Assembly: GCA_008534395.1 (NCBI GenBank)
Contig: SHMQ01000007.1
Span: forward strand, 23,164 to 87,163
Direction of reading: 5' to 3'
Length of the DNA stretch: 64,000 bases
From: Candidatus Acidulodesulfobacterium acidiphilum
GTDB taxonomy: Bacteria > SZUA-79 > Acidulodesulfobacterales > Acidulodesulfobacteraceae
Below the pieces are notes generated by a model. That model was not told the DNA's origin, ran no database searches, and saw only the letters and a list, made by a program, of their open reading frames with translations. Below, in pieces: positions 43,495 through 53,374 of the stretch (position 1 is the first letter of the stretch; each line of letters begins with the position of its first letter). Both the position numbers and the translations under genes were made by a program.

Positions 43495-44664
43495 ATGGAA
43501 GATACCTATTTATATATAAATCTTAATAACCTCGTAAATAATCTTAACTTTATTAAAAACAGAACATCTTTAAAAGACAAAAAGATTATCGCCGTAATCA
43601 AATCTAATGCATACGGACACGGGCTTTTACCGATAGCCGAATCGCTTTTCAAAAACGGGATAGATTTTTTCGGAATTATAGAAATTGAAGAAGCCGAAAA
43701 TATCTTAAAAAAAATACCGTCAGCAAAACTTCTTATGCTGAAAGGAATTAATTTGGAAAATTTAGAAGCGGCAAGCGCTTTAAATTTAAGCATAGGAGTA
43801 TATAGCTTGGATTATCTAAAAGAATTATTAGATAAAATGAAATCTTCCAAAATAAATAAAACTTTAAATTTGCATTTAAAATTCGATTCGGGAATGAGCA
43901 GGCTTGGACTTGTCGAAACGGAGATGGAAGAGGCTGCGCGCATTATTGGCGACAACAAGAAATATTTCAACCTCGAAGGCTTGTTCAGCCATTTATCTTA
44001 TGGAAACAACTTAGAATACACTAATTATCAAATAAATAATTTTAAAAAAATAATTTCGGTTATGGCAAAATATAAAATAACCCCTCAATACATACACATA
44101 AGCGCCAGTTCGTCTATTTTAAACGGCAGTTTGTTAGACGACTGCTCAAATGCGGTCAGGCCGGGAATTTTACTTTACGGATTTAATCCGAATAAAGAAA
44201 CTAAATATGGCATAAATAATAATAAAAACAGTATAAATAATCAGGAAACAGACTCTGAATTTAAACTTGAACAGTTAATGACTTTAAAATCTAAAATTTT
44301 ACAAATTAAAAATATTAAAAAAGGCAGTTTCGTATCCTACAATAATACGTTCAGAGCTGACCGCGATATGACTATAGGAATAGTTTCCGCAGGTTACGAC
44401 AACGGTATACCCAGACTGCTGTCTAACAAAGGAAGGTTTTTAATAAACGGCGGTTTTGCGCCTATAATAGGTATTGTTACGATGAATATGACGATAGTAG
44501 ACGTTTCCGAGATAAAAAACATCAAAGCCGGCGATGAAGTTATAATCACGGGCAAAGATGGTTTAAACGAAATTAAAATAGAAGAAATAGCCTCTCTATC
44601 CGAAACTATTCCTTATGAGATATGCCTTAATTTTGGTAAATCCAACAAAAAAATTTACGTTTGA
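43495..44664 (+). CDS. alr: alanine racemase
   Basis: 389 residues. PLP-dependent conversion of L-Ala to D-Ala for peptidoglycan. The PLP Lys lies in AVIKSNAYGHGL, the family's signature, followed by FDSGMSRLGL and FSHLSYGNN. The second half carries SVVSAGYDNGIPRL-type residues (IVSAGYDNGIPR) and the catalytic-Tyr region near RFLINGGFAPIIGIVTMNM. A run of about 25 residues rich in Asn, Lys and Ile (around residues 236-260) is an insertion relative to most racemases. The promoter predicts a leaderless transcript. It converges with nfu across a hairpin repeat. Confidence 0.95.
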   Translation: MEDTYLYINLNNLVNNLNFIKNRTSLKDKKIIAVIKSNAYGHGLLPIAESLFKNGIDFFGIIEIEEAENILKKIPSAKLLMLKGINLENLEAASALNLSIGVYSLDYLKELLDKMKSSKINKTLNLHLKFDSGMSRLGLVETEMEEAARIIGDNKKYFNLEGLFSHLSYGNNLEYTNYQINNFKKIISVMAKYKITPQYIHISASSSILNGSLLDDCSNAVRPGILLYGFNPNKETKYGINNNKNSINNQETDSEFKLEQLMTLKSKILQIKNIKKGSFVSYNNTFRADRDMTIGIVSAGYDNGIPRLLSNKGRFLINGGFAPIIGIVTMNMTIVDVSEIKNIKAGDEVIITGKDGLNEIKIEEIASLSETIPYEICLNFGKSNKKIYV

Positions 44665-44684
44665 AATTGATAAAAAATAAAAAA

Positions 44685-44761
44685 GGCGTCAGATTTTATT
44701 TTACGCAACATATTTTATCGTTAATTGTTTTTTTCATATGCGTAAAATAAAATCTGACGCC
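44685..44761. terminator. hairpin repeat with 23-bp perfect stem (copy 2), bidirectional terminator
   Basis: Arms 44685-44707 and 44739-44761 are exact reverse complements (outer end GGCGTCAGATTTTATTTTAC), with a 31-nt loop containing TTTTATCGTTAATTGTTT. A-tracts precede and T-tracts follow, so it would stop both alr (+) and nfu (-) transcripts. The loop is shared with the element at 11500-11570. Confidence 0.88.
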
Positions 44762-44773
44762 TTTTTTCTATAT

Positions 44774-45004
44774 TTAAACTGCATTAACTTCTTTAACTTC
44801 CGGAATGCGTTCCTTAAGAAGGCGTTCAATTCCACCTTTTAAGGTCATTATAGATCCCATGCAGTGAGCGCATGCTCCTTTAAGTCTTACATCGACGGTT
44901 CCGTCGTCATGTATATTAACCAACTCAACATCTCCTCCGTCATACTGCAGTGAAGGCCTTATTTCGTCTATTACCTTTGATACTTCAGCTTTATCTAATG
45001 CCAT
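44774..45004 (-). CDS. NifU-like C-terminal domain protein (Nfu-type iron-sulfur scaffold)
   Basis: 76 residues, essentially one Nfu domain: VIDEIRPSLQYDGGDVELVNI, VDVRLKGACAHCMGSIMTLKGGIERLL and a C-terminal KEVNAV. The CxxC of GACAHCMGS carries or hands over an Fe-S cluster. It would support the many cluster enzymes in this organism. It has a strong AGGGAGG ribosome site. The gene ends the long housekeeping run, with the hairpin repeat just downstream. Confidence 0.93.
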   Translation of the reverse strand: MALDKAEVSKVIDEIRPSLQYDGGDVELVNIHDDGTVDVRLKGACAHCMGSIMTLKGGIERLLKERIPEVKEVNAV

Positions 45005-45091
45005 ATATCCTCCCTTTATTTATTTTTTTTCGCTTTAACCGGCATGCTTAAAATGCGGCGATATAAAGCTTATTCTATAAATATTATACAT

Positions 45092-45577
45092 CTATATGTA
45101 TTTAATGTCAATTATTTCAAACTCTTTAACGCCGTTTGGAACGTTAATTTTAGCTTCGTCGCCGATACATTTGCCTATTAAAGCCTTAGCTATAGGCGAG
45201 CTGATAGAAATCTTGCCTTCTTTAATATTGGACTCGGCATCCCCCACTATCTTATAAGATACCTCTTTGTCGGTATTTAGGTCAAGCAGGGTAACGGTAG
45301 CGCCGAACACTATCTTTTCTTCGCATATTTTAGATACGTCTATAATCTGCGCCCTTGCAATCTGGTCTTCAATCTCCATAATCTTGCCGTTTATAAAACC
45401 CTGTTTGTCCTTTGCATACTGGTATTCGGCATTTTCGGAAAGATCCCCGTGCGCCCTTGCCTCTTCTATAGCTTTTATATTTGCCGGTCTTTCTACGGAT
45501 TTGAGTCTTTTCAGCTCTTTAACTAAATTTTCATGCCCCTCTTTAGTTATATAAAAAGCTTTTTCGTTGGTTGCCAA
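45092..45577 (-). CDS. greA: transcription elongation factor GreA
   Basis: 161 residues from a TTG start. The N-terminal coiled coil (FYITKEGHENLVKELKRLK ... EARAHGDLSENAEYQYAKDKQGFINGKI) carries the conserved acidic tip, HGDLSENAEY. The C-terminal FKBP-like half includes GATVTLLDLNTDKEVSYKIVGDAESN and ISSPIAKALIGK. GreA rescues arrested RNA polymerase by stimulating cleavage of the transcript. A GTG at 45586 lies inside the ribosome site GGGAGGTGAT. The TTG at 45577 sits 8 nt beyond GGAGG, so it is the likely start. Confidence 0.96.
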   Translation of the reverse strand: MATNEKAFYITKEGHENLVKELKRLKSVERPANIKAIEEARAHGDLSENAEYQYAKDKQGFINGKIMEIEDQIARAQIIDVSKICEEKIVFGATVTLLDLNTDKEVSYKIVGDAESNIKEGKISISSPIAKALIGKCIGDEAKINVPNGVKEFEIIDIKYI

Positions 45578-45611
45578 AATTATCACCTCCCGGATAAATT
45601 GTAATATTTAT

Positions 45612-48600
45612 TTATATACCTTTATAATAATCCTGTAAAGCTTTAACGGAGATATTATTTTCCTTAAGAGCTTTAATAGCCATGCACGCAGCTTCCGCCC
45701 CGCGTATAGTCGTATAATACGGCAGGGAAAACTCTATTGCGCTTCTTCTTATAACATAAGAATCTTCCAAAGATTTTTGCCCCCGCGGCGTATTAATTAT
45801 CATTGATATTTCCTTATTTTTAAGCGCGTCTATGATATGGGGGCGCCCTTCTTTCACTTTGTTTATTTTTACGTTTTTAATGCCTACTCCTTCTAAATAT
45901 TCGGATGTTCCTTTCGTCGCAAGTATATTAAGTCCCGCTTCGGTTAAAGATATGCCCAGTTCTTTTAAATATTTTTTGTCTTCGTCTTTTACGCTTATAA
46001 GAACGTTTCCGGCAAGAGGCAGGTTCTGTCCGGCGGCTATCTGCGACTTTGCATAAGCCATTCCGAAACTTGAATCTATTCCCATAACTTCTCCCGTAGA
46101 TCTCATTTCTGGGCCAAGCATAGGATCGACGTTGGAAAATTTAGAAAAAGGAAATACGGCTTCCTTTACGCAGTAATAATTAATATCGAAAGACCTGCCT
46201 AGATTAAAACTTTTAAGTTTTTCTCCGAGCATAATTCTTGTTGCTAATTTTGCTATCTGTACTCCGGTAGCCTTGCCTATAAACGGAACCGTTCTCGATG
46301 CCCTTGGATTTACTTCTATAATGTATATTTTTTCGTTTTTTACCGCAAATTGAATATTAATAAGCCCGTTCACGTAAAATTCCCTGCAAATAGTTTCGGT
46401 AATATCTTTAATTTTTTCGATAGATTTATTATCTAAAGAAAAAGATGGAAGCGAACATGCGCTGTCTCCCGAATGAACTCCCGCCTCTTCAATGTGTTCC
46501 ATTATTCCCGCTATATAAACCGATTCTCCGTCGCTTAAAGCATCTACGTCTATTTCTATGGCATCTTCTAAAAATTTGTCTATAAGTATCGGAAAAGAAA
46601 TATCCTGCTTAAATATCTTTTTTATATATTCCGAAAGCCCTTCCTCTCCGTAAATAACCTCCATCGCTCTTCCGCCAAGAACGTAAGAAGGCCTCAGGAG
46701 AACCGGAAAACCGATAGATATTGCTTTGTCGAATATTTCTTCGCCGCTGAATGCCATAGAACTTTCAGGCTGTAATAAATTTAATTTATTTATTATATTT
46801 TTAAATTTTTCCCTATCTTCCGCTATGTCTATATATTTATAAGGCGTCCCAAGAATTTTTATGCCTTGGGAATCAAATTTCTTTGCTAATTTAAGGGGCG
46901 TCTGTCCTCCGAATTGAAGTATAACAGGAGGATTGTTTTCGGCATCGCATACAGCTTCGGCATCTTCAAAAGTTAAAGGCTCGAAATATAGCCTCGAAGA
47001 AGTATCGTAATCGGTGGAAACAGTTTCCGGATTGCAGTTCAGCATTATAGAGGAAATTTTTTTCTCCTTTAGCGCGAGAGAGCAGTGAACGCAACAATAG
47101 TCGAATTCTATGCCCTGTCCTATTCTGTTAGGACCGCTTCCCAAGATAACGACCTTTTCGTTATCAATCGGCTCTACCTCATTAAACTTATCAAATGAAG
47201 AATACATATAAGGCGTAGCGGCTTCAAATTCAGCAGCGCATGTATCGACCTTTTTAAAGACTCTTTTTATGCCCGCATCTTTTAAAGCTCCATAAACCGC
47301 ATTTTTGGTTTCTTCGATAATTGAAACAGCCTTGAGGTCTTTTTTTAAATATTCTTCCGGTAAAATATGTTTTCCGTCTTTTTTTCTTGCAATTAATTTA
47401 GCTATAATCCTGTTTGAAAAACCCATCTCTTTAGATTCTTTAATAAGGTCAATATTTTTTAAAGGCTCTTCGGCAAAAAACAGCTTTCTTTCATGTTCTA
47501 TTATTGATTCAATCTGGGCAAGGAACCACATATCTATTTTAGAAAATTCATTAATTTCTTTAGCCGAAAATCCTGCCCTTAACGCGTCCGCTATCAAAAA
47601 AAGTCTTCGAAAATCGTTATTTTTTATTAACAATTTAATTTCTTCTTTAACGACTTCCATATCCTGTTTTTCGTTTATTAAATCGTAAGAAAGATCTAAG
47701 CCGTAAAGCGATTCTATGCCGTAATATCCGTTTTCTAAAGACCTTGCCGCTTTTTGCAGGGATTCGGCAAAGGTTCTTCCTATGGCCATTACTTCGCCTA
47801 CGGATTTCATATGAGTAGTCAGCGTGCTGTCGGTTTGAGGAAATTTTTCAAAAGTAAAACGAGGTATTTTAGTTACTACATAGTCTATAGAAGGTTCAAA
47901 ACATGCAAGCGTTTTTTTAGTTATATCGTTGGTAATTTCGTCTAAAGTATATCCGACTGCAAGTTTTGCCGCAATTTTTGCAATCGCAAAACCTGTGGCT
48001 TTAGAGGCAAGACTTGAGCTTCTCGATACCCTTGGATTCATTTCTATGACGTAAACGTTTTCGGAATCTGGGTCTAAGGCAAACTGAATATTTGATCCGC
48101 CGGTTTCTACGCCTATTTCGCTCATTATCTTTATAGAATAATCCCTGATTTTCTGAAGATCTCCGTCGCTTAAAGTTTGAACCGGAGCGATAGTTATGGA
48201 ATCGCCGGTATGAATTCCCATAGGGTCAAGATTTTCTATAGAGCATATTATAATGGTATTCTTATTTTTATCGGTCATCACTTCAAGCTCTACTTCCTTA
48301 AATCCTATTGCGGATTTTTCTATCAATATTTCGCTTATCGGACTTAAATTCAAACCGTTTGCGGCTATTTCCCCAAACTCATATATGTTATAAGCTATTC
48401 CGCCGCCGCTTCCGCCGAGAGTAAAAGAAGGCCTTATAATTACGGGAAACCCTATAGTTTTTTGAACTTCATACGCTTCGTCCATATTCCTGGCGAAACC
48501 GCCCTGTAAAACAGGCACCCCGATTTTTTCCATGCTTTTCTTAAAATATTCCCTGTCTTCCGCTTTTTTTATAGCATCTATGTTAGCGCCCAGGATATTT

Positions 48601-48938
48601 AACCCGTATTTTTGTACGACTCCCGCATCAAAAAGTTCCAGAGTTAAATTGAGCGCGGTCTGCCCTCCAAGCGTGGGCAATATACTGTCAGGTCTTTCTT
48701 TTTCGATAATTTTTTCGACAAAATCCTTAGTTAGCGGCTCTATATAAGTTTTATATGCGTTGTCGGGATCGGTCATTATGGTTGCAGGATTTGAATTTAC
48801 CAATATTACTTCGTATCCCTCCTCGGTAAGAGCTTTAGCTCCCTGCGTACCGGAATAGTCAAACTCGGCGGCCTGTCCTATTACAATGGGTCCCGAACCT
48901 ATTATTAGAATTCTTTTAATATCCGTTCTTTTAGGCAT
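45612..48938 (-). CDS. carB: carbamoyl-phosphate synthase, large subunit
   Basis: 1108 residues, slightly long but complete. Two homologous ATP-grasp halves: the first begins [22 protein letters not shown] with [18 protein letters not shown], and the second begins [21 protein letters not shown] with [18 protein letters not shown]. The MGS-type regulatory domain follows from about residue 960. It makes carbamoyl phosphate from glutamine-derived ammonia, bicarbonate and 2 ATP, feeding pyrB in the same run and arginine synthesis. Between carA and carB lies a radical SAM gene, which is unusual. Confidence 0.98.
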   Translation of the reverse strand: MPKRTDIKRILIIGSGPIVIGQAAEFDYSGTQGAKALTEEGYEVILVNSNPATIMTDPDNAYKTYIEPLTKDFVEKIIEKERPDSILPTLGGQTALNLTLELFDAGVVQKYGLNILGANIDAIKKAEDREYFKKSMEKIGVPVLQGGFARNMDEAYEVQKTIGFPVIIRPSFTLGGSGGGIAYNIYEFGEIAANGLNLSPISEILIEKSAIGFKEVELEVMTDKNKNTIIICSIENLDPMGIHTGDSITIAPVQTLSDGDLQKIRDYSIKIMSEIGVETGGSNIQFALDPDSENVYVIEMNPRVSRSSSLASKATGFAIAKIAAKLAVGYTLDEITNDITKKTLACFEPSIDYVVTKIPRFTFEKFPQTDSTLTTHMKSVGEVMAIGRTFAESLQKAARSLENGYYGIESLYGLDLSYDLINEKQDMEVVKEEIKLLIKNNDFRRLFLIADALRAGFSAKEINEFSKIDMWFLAQIESIIEHERKLFFAEEPLKNIDLIKESKEMGFSNRIIAKLIARKKDGKHILPEEYLKKDLKAVSIIEETKNAVYGALKDAGIKRVFKKVDTCAAEFEAATPYMYSSFDKFNEVEPIDNEKVVILGSGPNRIGQGIEFDYCCVHCSLALKEKKISSIMLNCNPETVSTDYDTSSRLYFEPLTFEDAEAVCDAENNPPVILQFGGQTPLKLAKKFDSQGIKILGTPYKYIDIAEDREKFKNIINKLNLLQPESSMAFSGEEIFDKAISIGFPVLLRPSYVLGGRAMEVIYGEEGLSEYIKKIFKQDISFPILIDKFLEDAIEIDVDALSDGESVYIAGIMEHIEEAGVHSGDSACSLPSFSLDNKSIEKIKDITETICREFYVNGLINIQFAVKNEKIYIIEVNPRASRTVPFIGKATGVQIAKLATRIMLGEKLKSFNLGRSFDINYYCVKEAVFPFSKFSNVDPMLGPEMRSTGEVMGIDSSFGMAYAKSQIAAGQNLPLAGNVLISVKDEDKKYLKELGISLTEAGLNILATKGTSEYLEGVGIKNVKINKVKEGRPHIIDALKNKEISMIINTPRGQKSLEDSYVIRRSAIEFSLPYYTTIRGAEAACMAIKALKENNISVKALQDYYKGI

Positions 48939-49015
48939 GTGATTATTTTTTTAAGTTTTATTATATAGTTAATATTTATATATTTTTATATTTAATCTAT
49001 TATTTATTGATCGAA

Positions 49016-49082
49016 TGGCCGCTTACTTTTAATGCGAGATTATTGAACTTTATTAAACTCCGTACGCTATCGCTCGCAATGA
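49016..49082 (-). repeat. GTCATTGCGAGCG-type interspersed repeat at the end of the radical SAM gene
   Basis: The minus strand reads CATTGCGAGCGATAGCG, then a spacer, then AATCTCGCATTAAAAGTAAGC, like the CATTGCGAGC...CAATCTCGC repeats scattered in many genomes. It runs into the end of the radical SAM gene and supplies its last codons (SHCER). Confidence 0.55.
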
Positions 49083-50050
49083 CTTAAGTCGGCTAAATCT
49101 TCGTCGAAAAATTTATCGTTTTGAAAAAAGCCCGTTAAATTATTGCCGATTAACGATTCGACCGCAGCCGAATATTCCTCGTTAGTAATCGGCATAGATA
49201 TATTATCGTCGTACTTGGCTTTATAAGCCGGAAAATACTGACTCATAATACTTACGGGAACATCTATACTAAGCTTTTCGGCTATAAATTTAAAAGAATC
49301 CTCGTAACCGCTTATTCCATTCGGCAAAACAAGATGCCTTATCAGAAGTCCCGATACCGCAATACCGTTTTTTTTATTTATTCTTAGCTCTTTAACCTGT
49401 TCATACATTATTTTTAAAGCCTTTCTGTTTACTTCTACATAATTAGATATTCCTGAGTATTTTAAAGCATATCCGTCATCGGAATATTTAATGTCCGGAA
49501 GATATATATCTATTAAATTATCCAGCAAATCTAACAGTCTTTCGTCTTCATAACCGGAACTGTTATAAACTATCGGTATATTAAGCCCGATTTTTTTAGC
49601 CAAAAAAATAGATTCGGCGACAAAAGGCATATAATGCGCAGAAGTTACGAGGTTAATATTGTTAGCCCCTTTTTCCTGCAGCTTAACCATTTTTTCCGCA
49701 AATTCGGCCGTGCTATGATATACTCCTGCGCCGTACCTGCTTATAGGATAATTCTGGCAAAACTTGCATTTTAACGGACAGCCGCTAAAAAAAACCGTTC
49801 CGGAACCTGTTTTTCCGGATATAGGAGGTTCTTCTCCAAAATGAAGATTTATGCTGGCTATTTTAAGAACATCTTCTCCGCCGCACAAACCTTTTTCGCC
49901 TTTTAACCTTTTTGCTCCGCACCGTCTCGGACACAATCCGCAATTTTCGGCTAAATCGTAAAGCGCATCTATTTTTGCGATAAAATCTGCGTTAGAAATA
50001 TTAAGATACGAAGGCTTAAACAAATTAAAACCGTCCCTTATCTTAAACAT
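49067..50050 (-). CDS. radical SAM protein, PflX-like (COG1313 type)
   Basis: 327 residues. It starts with a CGLCPRRCGAKRLKGEKGLCG Cys-rich region typical of the COG1313 (PflX-like) proteins, then the radical SAM cluster motif FFSGCPLKCKFCQNYPIS (CxxxCxxC) near residue 93. The remainder is TIM-barrel-like: INLVTSAHYMPF, PIVYNSSGYED, DIYLPDIKYSD and RHLVLPNG. It would use SAM and an Fe-S cluster for a radical reaction or to activate a glycyl-radical-type partner; the partner is unknown. It overlaps carA by 13 nt. The last residues, SHCER, come from an interspersed repeat, so the natural C-terminus has been altered. Confidence 0.8.
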   Translation of the reverse strand: MFKIRDGFNLFKPSYLNISNADFIAKIDALYDLAENCGLCPRRCGAKRLKGEKGLCGGEDVLKIASINLHFGEEPPISGKTGSGTVFFSGCPLKCKFCQNYPISRYGAGVYHSTAEFAEKMVKLQEKGANNINLVTSAHYMPFVAESIFLAKKIGLNIPIVYNSSGYEDERLLDLLDNLIDIYLPDIKYSDDGYALKYSGISNYVEVNRKALKIMYEQVKELRINKKNGIAVSGLLIRHLVLPNGISGYEDSFKFIAEKLSIDVPVSIMSQYFPAYKAKYDDNISMPITNEEYSAAVESLIGNNLTGFFQNDKFFDEDLADLSHCER

Positions 50051-51138
50051 ATCGCTTTAAATTCGGAAAACAGATACCGCGAATCTCTAGGACCGGGAGA
50101 ACTTTCCGGATGATATTGAACGGAAAACGCCTTTAATTTTTCGTTCTTAATGCCTTCGACGGTATTGTCGTTCAAATTTATATGCGTCAAAACGGTATTC
50201 TTATCGGCTGATTTACCTTGAAAATCTACGCAAAAACCATGATTCTGGGAAGTAATTTCTACCTTGCCGTTTTTTAAATTTTTAACGGGTTGATTTATTC
50301 CGTGATGTCCAAATTTTAACTTATAAGTTTTAAAACCTAAAGACCTAGATAAAAGCTGATGTCCGAGGCATATTCCAAAAATAGGCTTTTCGCCCAGCAA
50401 ACCCTTAATAGTTTCAACTTCTTCGGTCATAGTCTGAGGATCGCCGGGACCGTTCGACAGAAGAATTCCATCCGGCTCTGTATTTAATATTTCTTTTTTA
50501 GAAAAATTGTGAGGTACTACGGTAACATCGGCTTTTATATGATTTAAACATCTAATAGTATTAAATTTAACTCCGTAATCAATAACCGTAACCCTGAATT
50601 CTGGAAAGTCCGTTTTATTTTCGTAAGCTTTTTTGCATGAAACGCTTGAGACTAAATTTAAACCTTCCATTTTAGGTAAAGAACTTAATTTCTTTTTAAT
50701 ATAATCGATACCTGCTTCTTTTGGAGCTATATATAAGTTCGACTGTCCTCCGTCTCTTATAGAAATAGTCAAATGCCTCGTATCTATTCCGGATACAACC
50801 GGATAACCGTACGAATTTATAAATTCGGATAAACTTTTGACTGCGCCGTAATGCGAATAGTTATTAACGTAATTTTTTGTTACCAAGCCGGAAATCCACA
50901 CCTTGTCGGACTCAAAATCAAACTCGTTTATTCCGTAATTGCCTATCATAGGATAAGTCATAACTACTACCTGTCCGTTATAAGACGGGTCCGTAACCAA
51001 TTCCTGGTAACCGTTCATAGCTGTATTAAAAACGGCTTCGCCGCCGGATTCCAGAGGTTTTCCCTCAAAGAATCCTTCGTAAAAATCTCCGTTTTCAAAC
51101 ATCAATACGGCTTTTTCTTTTTTAAAACTATTATCCAT
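50038..51138 (-). CDS. carA: carbamoyl-phosphate synthase, small subunit
   Basis: 366 residues. The N-terminal CarA domain (GGEAVFNTAMNGYQELVTDPSYNGQVVVMTYPMIGNYG) is followed by the class I glutamine amidotransferase domain with nucleophile GICLGHQLLSRS (Cys), HHGINQP and the late catalytic VQYHPESSPGP (His and Glu). It hydrolyses glutamine and passes ammonia to CarB through a tunnel. It is the fourth pyrimidine gene of the run after pyrR, pyrB and pyrC. The stop codon lies within the start of the radical SAM gene. Confidence 0.98.
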   Translation of the reverse strand: MDNSFKKEKAVLMFENGDFYEGFFEGKPLESGGEAVFNTAMNGYQELVTDPSYNGQVVVMTYPMIGNYGINEFDFESDKVWISGLVTKNYVNNYSHYGAVKSLSEFINSYGYPVVSGIDTRHLTISIRDGGQSNLYIAPKEAGIDYIKKKLSSLPKMEGLNLVSSVSCKKAYENKTDFPEFRVTVIDYGVKFNTIRCLNHIKADVTVVPHNFSKKEILNTEPDGILLSNGPGDPQTMTEEVETIKGLLGEKPIFGICLGHQLLSRSLGFKTYKLKFGHHGINQPVKNLKNGKVEITSQNHGFCVDFQGKSADKNTVLTHINLNDNTVEGIKNEKLKAFSVQYHPESSPGPRDSRYLFSEFKAICLR

Positions 51139-51162
51139 ATTTATTAATATTTTTATTTAATT

Positions 51163-52443
51163 TTATTTTAAAACTTTACCGCCTGCTATAACAAAAGAAG
51201 ATTTGCCTTTAAACTTTTCTCCTATAAAAGGCGAATTTTTACTTAAAGATTTAATTTCTCTTTCGGTAAACTGCCACTTTTTATTTAAATCGACTACCGT
51301 AATATCTCCTATATAACCGTTAGAAATCGAACCCCTTCCCGTTAAATTTAAAATTTTAGCAGGATTTAAAGACATAAGCTCCGCAATTCTTATTAAAGAA
51401 ATTTTGTTATCGTGAAAAAGCCTTAAGGTTAACGGCAATGAAGTTTCTAAACCTATAATTCCAAAAGGAGCGGCATCCAAAGTGTCGTCCTTTTCGTCTT
51501 TACTGTGAGGAGCATGATCCGTAGCTATAACGTCTATAGTTCCGTCCTGTATAGCTTCTGTTACGGCTCTTTTATCCATTTCAGTCCTTAAAGGAGGATT
51601 CATTTTTGCGTTAGTATTATAATCGAGCAAAGATTCTTCGGTAAGAGAAAAATAATGGGGACAGGTTTCGCAAGTAACTTTTGCCCCTGTTTTTTTTGCC
51701 TGTCTTATAATGTTTACGGAACCCGCCGTAGAAACATGCGCAACGTGAAGTTTTACGCCGTAATATCCGGCAAGAATAACGTCTCTTGCGGTGCCTATAT
51801 CTTCGGCGATACTAGGCATGCCGATAACGCCGAGCCGCTCCGACATAACCCCTTCGTTTATTACGCCTTTGCCGCGCAATTTTATATCTTCGCTGTGCGA
51901 TATAACGGGTAAATTAAAAGTATCGGCATATAATAACGCCCTGCTCATAAGTGCCGAATCCTCTACCGGATTGCCGTCGTCGCTAAGCGCTATCGCCCCG
52001 GCATCTTTAAGTTTTCCTATATCGGCGAGCGAAGCGCCTTTAAGCCCTTTAGAAATAGCGCCTATAGGAAATAAATTTATTAAATCTAAATTTTTTGCCT
52101 TGCCTATTAAAAAACTTGTTACCTCTTCCGAATCGTTTGCCGGATTTGTGTTCGGCATACAGCATATAGAGGTAAATCCTCCGGATATTGCCGCCTCCAT
52201 TCCCGATTTTATCGTTTCTTTATATTCGTAGCCGGGTTCCCTTAAATGAACGTGCATATCTATTAAACCGGGAAAAACTATTAAACCGTCGGCGGATATG
52301 GTTTTAACTCCGCCCTTAGCGCCTGTCGGCTTTTTAACCGGCAAATCTTTTATTATTCCGTTTTCTATATAGATATCTCTTTTGACTTCGGTTTTAGTCA
52401 AAGGGTCGATAACTATGCCGTTTTTTATTAAAAGTTTATCCAT
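51163..52443 (-). CDS. pyrC: dihydroorotase
   Basis: 426 residues of the class I, metal-dependent type. FPGLIDMHVHLREPGYEYKETIKSG holds the HxH metal-binding start and the substrate-binding REPG. Later marks are TICCMPNTNP-like (SICCMPNTNPAND), VSTAGSVNIIRQAK, CETCPHYFSLTEE and DVIATDHAPHSKDEKD (catalytic Asp). It closes carbamoyl-aspartate into dihydroorotate. It overlaps pyrB by 8 nt, so translation is probably coupled. Confidence 0.97.
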   Translation of the reverse strand: MDKLLIKNGIVIDPLTKTEVKRDIYIENGIIKDLPVKKPTGAKGGVKTISADGLIVFPGLIDMHVHLREPGYEYKETIKSGMEAAISGGFTSICCMPNTNPANDSEEVTSFLIGKAKNLDLINLFPIGAISKGLKGASLADIGKLKDAGAIALSDDGNPVEDSALMSRALLYADTFNLPVISHSEDIKLRGKGVINEGVMSERLGVIGMPSIAEDIGTARDVILAGYYGVKLHVAHVSTAGSVNIIRQAKKTGAKVTCETCPHYFSLTEESLLDYNTNAKMNPPLRTEMDKRAVTEAIQDGTIDVIATDHAPHSKDEKDDTLDAAPFGIIGLETSLPLTLRLFHDNKISLIRIAELMSLNPAKILNLTGRGSISNGYIGDITVVDLNKKWQFTEREIKSLSKNSPFIGEKFKGKSSFVIAGGKVLK

Positions 52444-53374
52444 TAAGTTTCTGATATCCTATTAAAATATAAAGACATGCCATTCTTACGGCGACTCCGT
52501 TTTCAACTTGTTTAAATATATGGGTTTTATTTTCGTTTATTATACTGCCGGAAATTTCCACGTCTCTGTTTACAGGTCCGGGGTGAAGCACCATAACTTT
52601 TTTATCGGCCTTCGACAAAAGCTCAGGCGTCAACCTGAAAAAATTTCTGTATTCTTCTATCGACGGTATAAAATAATAACCTGCTCTTTCTTTCTGTATT
52701 CTCAGCATTATTATTACGTCGGCATTTTTAACCGCTTCTTCCATACTTTTCGAAATAAATACTTTGCCGCCGCCGTATTCCGCCATCCTCGGCAAAAGAG
52801 AATGCGGAGCATAAAGATAAATTTCGGCGCCTAACTTTGAAAATCCGTAAATATCCGACCGTGCGACTCTTGAGTGATAAATATCTCCGATTATAGCCAC
52901 TTTAAGAGACTTAAAATCTTTTTTTGCTTCCGCAACCGTCATAATATCCAAAAGACACTGCGTGGGATGCTCGTTTATGCCGTCTCCGGCATTTACGACG
53001 GAAGCTTTTGTAATCTTAGATATAAAATGCGCCGCTCCGGATTCTGAATGCCTGATAACAAAAGCATCCGGCTTCATGGCCTCAAGATTAAGCAGAGTAT
53101 CTTTAAGACTTTCTCCTTTCACGACGGAACTCTGCGAAACTGCAATGCTTAAAGAATCCGCGCTTAGTCTTTTTTGCGCTATCTCAAAAGACGACCTTGT
53201 TCTGGTGGACGGTTCGTAAAAAATATTTACTACGGTTTTTCCCCTTAACGTAGGAACTTTTTTTATGTCTTTTAGAGAAATTTTTTTAAATTCTTTTGCG
53301 GTTTCGACAAAATAATTAATATCGGATGCCGATAGGTCTTTGATAGTAATGAGGTCTTTTTTTTGAAAGCTCAT
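52436..53374 (-). CDS. pyrB: aspartate carbamoyltransferase, catalytic subunit
   Basis: 312 residues. Carbamoyl phosphate binds at FYEPSTRTRSSFE (STRTR motif). Other marks are GDGINEHPTQCLLDIMT and VMVLHPGPVNRDVEIS (aspartate and phosphate contacts). It makes carbamoyl-aspartate, the first committed step of pyrimidine synthesis. No pyrI regulatory chain follows; pyrR directly upstream suggests control at the mRNA level instead. It overlaps pyrR by 4 nt (ATGA) and pyrC by 8 nt. Confidence 0.97.
   Translation of the reverse strand: MSFQKKDLITIKDLSASDINYFVETAKEFKKISLKDIKKVPTLRGKTVVNIFYEPSTRTRSSFEIAQKRLSADSLSIAVSQSSVVKGESLKDTLLNLEAMKPDAFVIRHSESGAAHFISKITKASVVNAGDGINEHPTQCLLDIMTVAEAKKDFKSLKVAIIGDIYHSRVARSDIYGFSKLGAEIYLYAPHSLLPRMAEYGGGKVFISKSMEEAVKNADVIIMLRIQKERAGYYFIPSIEEYRNFFRLTPELLSKADKKVMVLHPGPVNRDVEISGSIINENKTHIFKQVENGVAVRMACLYILIGYQKLNG

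Noticed and set aside
51791-52231. 146-codon plus-strand frame
   Set aside because: Antisense to pyrC. Composition-driven open frame only.
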